From contig DCVA01000016.1 in assembly GCA_002327925.1 (NCBI GenBank), positions 9,949 through 73,948 on the forward strand: a DNA stretch of 64,000 nt, given 5' to 3'. The position numbers and the translations under genes were made by a program. Shown here in pieces: positions 44,100 through 50,932 of the stretch (position 1 is the first letter of the stretch; each line of letters opens with the position of its first letter). The notes beneath the pieces are model-generated. The model made no database searches and was not told the DNA's origin. It saw only the letters and a list, made by a program, of their open reading frames with translations. This DNA comes from Anaerolineales bacterium UBA2200. Its GTDB lineage: Bacteria > Chloroflexota > Anaerolineae > UBA2200.

Positions 44100-44959
44100 T
44101 CTGACTCCAGCTCTCTGGCTATGAGGTAGATTTGCTCGGCATCCAGGACCTGGTCGTTGCGCTCAAACAGCCTGGACAGGCACGCGTAGTGAACCTGTTT
44201 CTTGAGGCGCCTGATGGCCAGCGCTCCGAAAAGTCGACGTTCGCCGATGCGCTCGCCAGCGAATGTTGGATCCAATCCGTCTATGCCAAGGGGAGGCACG
44301 GCGTTCACGTCAGCCAGCACGTGGAGAGTGCGACTTCCGGTCGACTCAGCCTCTGCCAGCAGGCTGACGCCAGGCGCGCCCGCACTGACCACGACCTCGG
44401 CACCCTCTAGAACGTCGTGGATCATGGACGCACTGCTGACCTCAGCAGGCCACACACGCTGCCCGGTCCTGGCACAAACCGCCTCACAGGCCGCCCGCGC
44501 CCGGCGCAGGTCTCGCGAGGTCAGGGCAACTTCAGCACCCTCCCGGGCCATCAGAGCAGCGGTGCGCATGCCAACCGGCCCGGTGCCGGCAAGAATAACT
44601 GCGCGTCTGCCGGTCAGCTCACCCACCGCCCGAATCTTGGCCACTACCGCAGCGGCTGTGGTGTTGCAGCCGCCGCAATCCAGCATCACGGATACGCGCA
44701 TGGAGCCAAAGAAGGCGGTCTCGATTGCCTCGAGGGTTGCCTCGGCCACGGGCAGGCTCGATCCACCGATGAACAGGGCCAAGCTGGCCAGGTCCTCTGG
44801 CGAGCGCGAAAACACCGCCTCATAGGCGACCTTGTGTGCATCAGCAGCGGTCACTCCGGCCAGGGGCAAAACGCAGTCGATGCCGGCGTCGCAGGCCATC
44901 ACCGCGTCGAAAGCTCCGGGAATCGGATTGCTGTCGAGAAGGATAAGTATCCGCTTGAT
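44087..44959 (-). CDS. mtdB: NAD(P)-dependent methylene-tetrahydromethanopterin dehydrogenase
   Basis: 290-residue MtdB/MtdA-type enzyme that oxidises methylene-H4MPT to methenyl-H4MPT. The N-terminal half carries DAGIDCVLPLAGVTAADAH and FIGGSS; the Rossmann motif is VILAGTGPVGMRTAALMAREGAEVAL. No ATG, GTG or TTG fits the N terminus: the family starts at the residue where this frame has ATC (44959-44957), preceded by CCGGAG at a normal distance. The nearest canonical in-frame start upstream is a GTG at 45139, which adds 60 residues across a strong hairpin. I therefore place the start at 44959 with reservation. It is the first gene of the C1 run. Confidence 0.88.
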   Translation of the reverse strand: MKRILILLDSNPIPGAFDAVMACDAGIDCVLPLAGVTAADAHKVAYEAVFSRSPEDLASLALFIGGSSLPVAEATLEAIETAFFGSMRVSVMLDCGGCNTTAAAVVAKIRAVGELTGRRAVILAGTGPVGMRTAALMAREGAEVALTSRDLRRARAACEAVCARTGQRVWPAEVSSASMIHDVLEGAEVVVSAGAPGVSLLAEAESTGSRTLHVLADVNAVPPLGIDGLDPTFAGERIGERRLFGALAIRRLKKQVHYACLSRLFERNDQVLDAEQIYLIARELESECAS

Positions 44960-44997
44960 AGAACGCTCCGGTGGTGCTGTGCGATAAGAGAGCGACC

Positions 44998-45031
44998 GGG
45001 GTTGCCCGGCGGCTTTGAGCCGGGCAACCCC
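44998..45031. repeat. 13-bp perfect inverted repeat upstream of mtdB
   Basis: GGGGTTGCCCGGC (44998-45010) and GCCGGGCAACCCC (45019-45031) with an 8-base loop give a very stable hairpin in either RNA strand. No U-run follows on either side, so it is not a classic intrinsic terminator. It lies 38 bases upstream of the predicted mtdB start, in the leader of the C1 genes. Confidence 0.8.
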
Positions 45032-45063
45032 ATCCCACGTATGTGCGGAGGAAAACGAGGATG

Positions 45064-45180
45064 CTACAGTTCCTCGTATCCCTTCAGGCCGATCTTGGAG
45101 ACTATGCCGGTCTTGTAGAGAGCTTGAGCAATCAACCACCCGACAAGCCCGCCAAGGATCGCTCCGCTGATGAACCCCAC
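45064..45180 (-). other. Short open frame, 38 codons, one membrane segment (possible gene fragment)
   Basis: GTG-initiated frame encoding a hydrophobic stretch GAILGGLVGWLIAQAL followed by a polar tail ending GYEEL. A TGA six codons upstream of the GTG closes the frame. It overlaps the end of the truncated dipeptidase in another frame and ends just before the 13-bp hairpin. It could be a small membrane protein, but it reads more like the last residues of a lost membrane-protein gene. I do not recognise the family. Confidence 0.3.
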
Positions 45181-45563
45181 ATGCTTAGCCCCGCGTCATT
45201 CGGTTCCACACAGCCGTCGCCGCAGATATTCCGAAAGTGGTATGTGAGCTGGATGATACGAATCCCGAGTCGGTAGAACACGGGCAGCAGGCTCATATCG
45301 CCCTCAAAAGGGCCAATGTTCTGGAAACCCAGGATGATGCCGACCTTGCCCTGCGTCTTGGCGGTCCGGATGTCCACTGGACGCTCGATCAGCATCGCTA
45401 CCTGGCTGGCTGCAAGCTGCCCGTAGAGCACTGCGACCAGCTTGATGGTTTCCGACAGATTGTGGTTCATGGCGATGGTGTAGTTAGTCGCCGTGACCCC
45501 TCCCTGCTGCATCTTCTGCCAGTAGTCCTCGTCCATGATCGAGGCGTTCAACGCGTCGATCAC
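45132..45563 (-). pseudogene. Truncated membrane dipeptidase (M19 renal dipeptidase family) remnant
   Basis: About 143 codons that match the N-terminal third of M19 dipeptidases: VIDALNAS-like start, then VGIILGFQNIGPFEGDMSLLPVFYRLGIRIIQLTYHFRNICGDGC and PNDAGLS. After DAGLS the family should continue into the metal-binding core, but the sequence changes to unrelated residues and stops. Normal members have about 320-400 residues, so the catalytic centre is missing. The likely cause is a deletion that joined it to the short membrane-segment frame. It sits between the GlcF-like gene and mtdB. Confidence 0.7.
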
Positions 45564-45674
45564 GACCGAGTGCCGATGTAAACTCAGTGCTCGCTATTCC
45601 TGCTCCTGAGTAAGGCTAAGCATGAGTCTCCTTTTGGAATGCTCGTATCAGGGTCGGGGACCGGTAAATGTCTC

Positions 45675-46856
45675 TTACTTCCAGCGCGCCACTTGCTTGA
45701 CCAGGGAGATGAGATCCATCACCTGGAGCGGGCTGTCCAACGCGGCTCGCACGTTCTGGAACTGGGTTACGCAGGCAGGGCAGGAGGTCAACAGCAGCTG
45801 CGCACCGGTGGCCGCAGCCTCCCAAAAACGCTCGACTCCGGTCTGGTCTGTGAGGCTGGCATAGTCATAGCGCACGAAGGAGCCGGCGCCGCAGCAGTAG
45901 GCATCTCGTCCGTGTCGCGGCATCTCCTGGAGGCGCATACCCGGCATGGCGGCGATGATGGCTCGCGGGGCATCGTAGATACCCAGGCCGCGCCCAAGGG
46001 TGCAGGGGTCGTGGTAGGTGACTACGGTTCCGGGCTGGTAGATTGAGAACTGCAGACGCCCCTCCTCTACGAATTCGGCGATGGCCTCGGTGATGTGCAG
46101 CACTTCGAACGGAAGCGGTTCTCCCAGCACGGCCGGAATGTCCTCGCGGAAAGTACGCATGCAGCCAGGGCACTCAAAGATGAGCTGTTCTACGCCGAGA
46201 TCCTGCAGGGCCTCAACATTGTGTGACATGACCTCTGCCGCACGCTCGGTCTGACCGGCAGCCAGGAAGGGGTGCCCGCAGCACCACTCGTCGCTCAGCA
46301 CAGTAAAGTCGAGATCGGAGGAATCCAGCACGGAATAGAAATCCTCCGCCAGAGAGCGTCGAACGTAGGACGGGGTACACCCCACAAAGAAGGCCACAGG
46401 CGCGGGCTGATCCACCCGCGACCGATCCTTCAGCCAGGAGAGGCGCTTCTCGTGAGGCTTGCCGTAGAGGTTGTGACTTGCTACCAGTTGGTCCACGGCG
46501 ATCTTGAGCTCGGGAGGGATTAGCCCGCGAACGGCCATGTCCTGACGCATGCGGTCGTACACTTTGACTGTGTCTATGTATTTGAAACAGTGTTCAGCGC
46601 AGGCGCGGCATTCGGTGCAGGCAAAGATACGCGGGATGAGGCTCTCGTCGTACTCGAGCTCACCCTCAAGCAGGGCACGCGCGAGCGCGACACGCCCGCG
46701 GCCTCCATAGGACTCGAAGCTGCCCCAGGTGTACGATGGGCACAGATTTGTCGACCCGAGCCAGCTCAGATCATAGCAGAATGCGCAACGCAGGCACTCG
46801 TATGTAGATTGGGCAACAGCCTGCAATTGCAGTTCAGGTGCTTTTGTGTCTGTCAT
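45675..46856 (-). CDS. GlcF/HdrD-type iron-sulfur oxidoreductase subunit
   Basis: 393-residue protein with two N-terminal cysteine clusters (CLRCAFC with a late CP; CTECRACAEHC) for [4Fe-4S] centres and two C-terminal CCG domains (CCGHPFLAAGQ, ECPGC; YHDPCTLGRG, CCGAGSF, SCPAC). This is the layout of GlcF, lactate-utilisation and heterodisulfide-reductase D subunits. The first cluster has an unusually long gap before its last Cys. It starts four bases after the FAD subunit stop and surely works with it as a 2-hydroxy-acid or similar dehydrogenase. Confidence 0.9.
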   Translation of the reverse strand: MTDTKAPELQLQAVAQSTYECLRCAFCYDLSWLGSTNLCPSYTWGSFESYGGRGRVALARALLEGELEYDESLIPRIFACTECRACAEHCFKYIDTVKVYDRMRQDMAVRGLIPPELKIAVDQLVASHNLYGKPHEKRLSWLKDRSRVDQPAPVAFFVGCTPSYVRRSLAEDFYSVLDSSDLDFTVLSDEWCCGHPFLAAGQTERAAEVMSHNVEALQDLGVEQLIFECPGCMRTFREDIPAVLGEPLPFEVLHITEAIAEFVEEGRLQFSIYQPGTVVTYHDPCTLGRGLGIYDAPRAIIAAMPGMRLQEMPRHGRDAYCCGAGSFVRYDYASLTDQTGVERFWEAAATGAQLLLTSCPACVTQFQNVRAALDSPLQVMDLISLVKQVARWK

Positions 46857-46860
46857 TGGC

Positions 46861-48267
46861 CTACTCCTGATCCTTCCCCAGCAGGAGCACGCCGGGGTTT
46901 AGGATGTTGTTCGGATCGAGGGCTCGTTTGAGCGTTTTCATGAGGTCATAGGCACTGCCCAGACGGGGCATGATGTAGGGTGCAATCCCGGAAACGATGC
47001 CGCCGGGTGACATCCAGCGTCCAAAGAGCAGCTCGGCAATCTCAGCACGTACCCGTAATCCCACCTGCTTTGCCTCGGGGCTCATCTCGGGATAGAGGGT
47101 GTCTACCCACAGGAATGCCGCGTTGGGCGAGAAGTACACATCCATGCCCTTTACACGCATTCCGGCGCGTGCAAATTCGGCGTTCGTACGCACATACTCA
47201 TGCAACGCCGGAATAGCCTGCTTCAGAGCCAGAGTGGGCAGGAAACCGGCGACTTCGGGACAGTAGTAGGGCCGGCTGCCGTAGTAGGCGTTTGGGGGAG
47301 TGTTGCGCAGCCACGAATACATATGACCGAGCCAGTATCGCTTCGTGCCCTCCGGATCCTGCGGGCGACCGAAGTACGATTCGCATACCGACTGGCAGGT
47401 GCGCACCCTCTCCGCGGCACGAGTCTGTCCGTCGCGAATGATCATATGCAGAAACGCTTTGCCGCTTACGTTGGCGGGAGGGGGGCCGCCGAACAACCCG
47501 ATCAGGAACGTGGCTCCGTTTTGGCGTTGGACCGCTGCTGCCGCATCCACGCACTGATCGACCGTGTCAAAGGCGTAGAACAGGAAACGCTCGGTCTCGG
47601 GAATGCGATTGATGCGCAGGGTGACCTCTGTGATAGCCCCGAGTGTGCCGCACGCGCCAATGAAGAGGCCGGCCAGATCCGGACCATTGGCTCCGCGCTC
47701 AATGGGCAGGGGTGCGTCCCGATTGGCCGCTGACCCGGTGCGCACCACTGTGCCATCAGGCAGGACGGCTTCCAGAGCGACAACGTGCCGACCCGTGACG
47801 CCATACTCGGTGATGCCATGAGGCACAGCGTTGTACGCTACCGTGCCTCCGATGGTGCAGGAGAACATGCCCCCGCCGCCCGGGACTGCGATTTCCCAGC
47901 CCAGCTTGTTCAGCTCACTGTCCACAGCGTGCCAGATGGCACCTGCCTCCGTGGTAACGACCTGGTTCTCCAGGTCGATCTTGAGGATGCGGTTCATTAG
48001 GTCCAGCGCCAGCAGGATGCAGCCTTCCTGGACTCCGTGATCCACGAAAGTCGTGGCGCGTCCCCACAGGAAGACCGGTTTTCGCACCTCGTTGGCCAGA
48101 CGGAAGATCTGCGTGATCTCGGCAGTACTCTGTGGACGTACGACGATGTCCGGTATCCCGCCTGGTGTAGGCCCGCAGTCGCGACGGTAACAGATGCGAT
48201 CAGCGTAGACATTGGTAACGTGCTCGGGACCGCAGATTTCCTGCAGCCTTTCCATTAGCTCTTCCAT
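46861..48267 (-). CDS. GlcD-type FAD-linked oxidase
   Basis: About 468-residue FAD-dependent dehydrogenase of the PCMH/FAD_binding_4 type. FAD-binding PDIVVRPQSTAEITQIFRLANE, WGRATTFVDHGVQEG and GGMFSCTIGGTVAYNAVPHGITEYGVTGRHV are conserved; the C terminus ends with LMKTLKRALDPNNILNPG. Substrate classes include glycolate, lactate, and other 2-hydroxy acids. I prefer ATG 48267; a start 69 bases upstream is open but overlaps the amidohydrolase end. Electrons would pass to the downstream Fe-S subunit. Confidence 0.9.
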   Translation of the reverse strand: MEELMERLQEICGPEHVTNVYADRICYRRDCGPTPGGIPDIVVRPQSTAEITQIFRLANEVRKPVFLWGRATTFVDHGVQEGCILLALDLMNRILKIDLENQVVTTEAGAIWHAVDSELNKLGWEIAVPGGGGMFSCTIGGTVAYNAVPHGITEYGVTGRHVVALEAVLPDGTVVRTGSAANRDAPLPIERGANGPDLAGLFIGACGTLGAITEVTLRINRIPETERFLFYAFDTVDQCVDAAAAVQRQNGATFLIGLFGGPPPANVSGKAFLHMIIRDGQTRAAERVRTCQSVCESYFGRPQDPEGTKRYWLGHMYSWLRNTPPNAYYGSRPYYCPEVAGFLPTLALKQAIPALHEYVRTNAEFARAGMRVKGMDVYFSPNAAFLWVDTLYPEMSPEAKQVGLRVRAEIAELLFGRWMSPGGIVSGIAPYIMPRLGSAYDLMKTLKRALDPNNILNPGVLLLGKDQE

Positions 48268-48286
48268 CTTGGTTTCTGCTGCCTCC

Positions 48287-49672
48287 TCACTGACGGGTTT
48301 GGGTGCTGTTGACAAAGCCGGCCTGGCTTGAGGCACGCCTTACTGTGCTGGACAGGGCGCGGGCATAGAGCTCCTGCCCCATATCGTCGGCTTCGTTGAC
48401 CAGAGTCGGCTCGTCCACAGTGGTGATCCTTTGCGAGCGCATCACGGTGGTTCCATCGATGATCACATCGCGAACATCGGCGGCACGGACAGAAAAGACA
48501 AGTGTCTCAAGGATGTCATGTATGGGTCGCAGGTGAGAGGCGCGGAGATCGATGATTGCCAGGTCGGCGAGCCGCCCTGGATCGAGCTGTCCGGCATCGA
48601 CGCGGCACGCGAGGGCCCCACCCTGTGTCGCGGCCCGGAAGATATCGGCGCTGCTGATCGCGGCCGGGTCTGCCGAGGTCACGGATGCCAGCAGAGAGGC
48701 GGCGCGCATCTCCTCCCACATGTCGAGCAGGCCGTTGGAGCCATTCCCGTCGTTGCCGAGCGCTACGTCGATCCCTGCCTTCTTCATTGCTGGCCATGGC
48801 ATGACGCCGTCAGCCAGTTTCATATTGGACTTGGGGCAGTGCACCACGACGGCCCGGCTGTCTGCTAGCAGGTTGATCTCGCGGGCATCGACGTGCACGC
48901 AGTGCACGGCGCTGAGGCGGCGACTCAACAACCCAAGATGGGCCAGACGCTCCACTGGCCTCTCTCCGTACCGGGCGAGGGAATCACTGATCTCCTGAGC
49001 CGTCTCGTTCATATGAATGTGGATCCCTACATTCCTGCTATCGGCCGTGTCGCGTGTCCAGCGGAGCAGGTCATCGCTGCAAAGGAAGGGTGCCGAGGGT
49101 CCGAGATGGATGGTCAGGCGTCCGCTAGGGTCATGCCAGCAGTCCAGGTAGGAGGTCACGCTGTGGCGCAGCAGCTGCGGGTCAGTCATTACCTGGTCAG
49201 GAATCCACTGGTCAGCCAGGGTAATCGCTCCCACGCCGCGAAAGCCGAGGTCCGCCCAGGCCTCAAGGATTCCCGGTGCGGCTACATCGATGTTCTGGCA
49301 GCAGGTGGTCCCAGCGTGGATCATCTCCAGCGAAGCCAGGGTGGTCCACAGGTACGAAGGCTTCATGTTGCCTGCCAGGTGCTCCTGTCTGATCGCGTCG
49401 ACCATCGGGAAGAGGGCCGCGTCGCACCACGGAACGAGGGTCAGGCCCGCTCCCACGCCTTTGAGCCAGTTCTGATAAAGGTGGGTGTGCGCATTGATCA
49501 GACCTGGAATGACCACGCAGCCGGAAGCATCAATGATGGGCGTATCGGGCGGACAGGGGAGACAAGGGCCTATCGCGGCAATGCGATTTTGCTCGACCAG
49601 CAGATCCACATCGCGCTCGATGCGAGAGGCATCCCGGAGGAGAAACGTTGCCCTGCGAATCAGTAGAGCCAA
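48287..49672 (-). CDS. ATZ/TRZ-type amidohydrolase (guanine/8-oxoguanine/adenosyl deaminase-like)
   Basis: 461-residue metal amidohydrolase. Metal ligands appear complete: NAHTHLYQ (HxH), HIHMNET, VHCVHVD and the barrel-end Asp in GNDGNGSN. Close relatives deaminate purine-like or triazine rings. The TTG at 49672 follows GGAGG with six bases between, so I place the start there. It is the first gene behind a strong promoter (49719-49747) with a palindromic operator, followed by the GlcD/GlcF pair, which suggests one pathway: deamination or hydrolysis followed by oxidation. The substrate is not predictable. Confidence 0.88.
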   Translation of the reverse strand: MALLIRRATFLLRDASRIERDVDLLVEQNRIAAIGPCLPCPPDTPIIDASGCVVIPGLINAHTHLYQNWLKGVGAGLTLVPWCDAALFPMVDAIRQEHLAGNMKPSYLWTTLASLEMIHAGTTCCQNIDVAAPGILEAWADLGFRGVGAITLADQWIPDQVMTDPQLLRHSVTSYLDCWHDPSGRLTIHLGPSAPFLCSDDLLRWTRDTADSRNVGIHIHMNETAQEISDSLARYGERPVERLAHLGLLSRRLSAVHCVHVDAREINLLADSRAVVVHCPKSNMKLADGVMPWPAMKKAGIDVALGNDGNGSNGLLDMWEEMRAASLLASVTSADPAAISSADIFRAATQGGALACRVDAGQLDPGRLADLAIIDLRASHLRPIHDILETLVFSVRAADVRDVIIDGTTVMRSQRITTVDEPTLVNEADDMGQELYARALSSTVRRASSQAGFVNSTQTRQ

Positions 49673-49688
49673 CAGGTCCCTCCATTGA

Positions 49689-49706
49689 TCTGAACACCTG
49701 TTCAGA
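49689..49706. promoter_or_regulatory. Operator palindrome TCTGAACA-CC-TGTTCAGA
   Basis: 18-bp inverted repeat with a two-base centre, located just after the predicted transcription start and before the ribosome-binding site of the amidohydrolase gene. It shares the core GAACA-N2-TGTTC with the palindrome at 8083-8096. Confidence 0.6.
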
Positions 49707-49718
49707 ACATCCATTCAC

Positions 49719-49747
49719 AGTATAACACCGGCGATGGCGGTTGTCAA
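49719..49747 (-). promoter_or_regulatory. Promoter of the amidohydrolase-GlcD-GlcF genes
   Basis: Minus strand: TTGACA (49747-49742), 17-base spacer, TATACT (49724-49719). It is one of the best consensus matches in the window. The palindrome at 49689-49706 lies at about +6 to +23. Confidence 0.7.
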
Positions 49748-49786
49748 GATGACTGCAGGGAGCGGGGGAGCGTTTCGTTCTGCCCT

Positions 49787-50863
49787 TCAGGCACGAAGGG
49801 CGCCTGTCGGACAGACGGATGTGCACAGACTGCAGGAGCGGCACAGCACTGTGTCCAGCCGCATTTCCGGGCCGGGCAAAACGCGACGGGCGCCATAGGC
49901 ACAGACAGTTTCACAGCGTCCACAGAGGGTGCAGGCATTTGCGTCAAACGAGAAGGTGACGACGGGGGATACGAATGGCTCTTTCAGCGATTGCAGCGCG
50001 GTTCCGCGTAAACTGGACAGGTCTGTATGTGTCCTGGCGTCCAGCCAGGCGGTCAGTTGCGTCAGGGTCTTGTCGAACCAGCCCAGTCCCTGCAGCAAGG
50101 GAGCACTGTGCACGCCGACGGCCGTGGCCCCGACCATCAGCATTTCGAGCACGTCCCGGGCACCGGTCACACCACCAGTGCCGACCACGGAGCAGGAATC
50201 GCCATGTTCCAGACGAATCGAGGCCACAGACGCCAGGGCGGCAGGTAGAATCGCTTCACCGGAGAGCCAGGCGAAGGAGCCCAGTACGGGCTTGCGGGTC
50301 TCTACGTCAACGCGGAGGGCAGGGCCCAGAGAATCAATGGCTGTGATGCCATCGGCGCCGGCCTGCAGGCAGGCCTTCACAATTCCAACAAGATCGGGCC
50401 AGTTTGCGCTAACCTTGACCAACACAGGGATGGACACTGTTCTCTTGGCCACGGCAACCATGGGAGCGGCATCCTGGGCTCTGTAGGAAACGAGCTCCAG
50501 CATGTCGGCTCCAATGCGGGCAAGCGGCCGCGCCAGATGCTTGACTTCCTCAGGAGTGTGGCCTGTGCTGGCGATGAGCACCCCTTTGCGGTCACTCAGG
50601 GACGGAATCTCCTGCTCGATCCATTGTTGGGCCGGCAGGTCCGACCAGGCCTCCGTGTTCAACATGCTTCTATGGCCGGCTGCAGCAATGTGCGGTCTGG
50701 GGTTCGTGGCGGCCGTGACCCGGATCGTCTTGGTTACTACTGCCGCGGCACCGGCCTCGAAAGCGGCGCGAATTCCTGCGGCACTCCACGAAAGAGGCCC
50801 GGAAGCCAGAACCAGTGGGTTGCGCAGCTTTATCCCGCACAGCACAACACTCAGGTCAGCCAT
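49787..50863 (-). CDS. PreA-like dihydropyrimidine/dihydroorotate dehydrogenase-family protein with ferredoxin domain
   Basis: 358-residue protein. An FMN-binding TIM barrel (about 1-300; NPLVLASGPLSW, VLVKVSANWPDL, GADGITAIDSLGP, VVGTGGVTGARDVLEMLMVGATAVGV) is joined to a C-terminal domain with two [4Fe-4S] motifs (CTLCGRCETVCAYG and CRSCSLCTSVCPTG). This is the PreA layout of dihydropyrimidine dehydrogenase, but no PreT partner is adjacent. It may reduce or oxidise a pyrimidine-like ring using ferredoxin-level electrons. Together with the two amidohydrolases it suggests N-heterocycle metabolism. Confidence 0.85.
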   Translation of the reverse strand: MADLSVVLCGIKLRNPLVLASGPLSWSAAGIRAAFEAGAAAVVTKTIRVTAATNPRPHIAAAGHRSMLNTEAWSDLPAQQWIEQEIPSLSDRKGVLIASTGHTPEEVKHLARPLARIGADMLELVSYRAQDAAPMVAVAKRTVSIPVLVKVSANWPDLVGIVKACLQAGADGITAIDSLGPALRVDVETRKPVLGSFAWLSGEAILPAALASVASIRLEHGDSCSVVGTGGVTGARDVLEMLMVGATAVGVHSAPLLQGLGWFDKTLTQLTAWLDARTHTDLSSLRGTALQSLKEPFVSPVVTFSFDANACTLCGRCETVCAYGARRVLPGPEMRLDTVLCRSCSLCTSVCPTGALRA

Positions 50864-50932
50864 CGGAATGTACCTTTCTGTGGTACCTGGTCACAAGAAG
50901 CCAGGCGAGTCTCTCGCAGCGCACAACATCAC

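Noticed and set aside
44998..45031. Hairpin as an intrinsic terminator
   Set aside because: No U-run on either strand after the stem.
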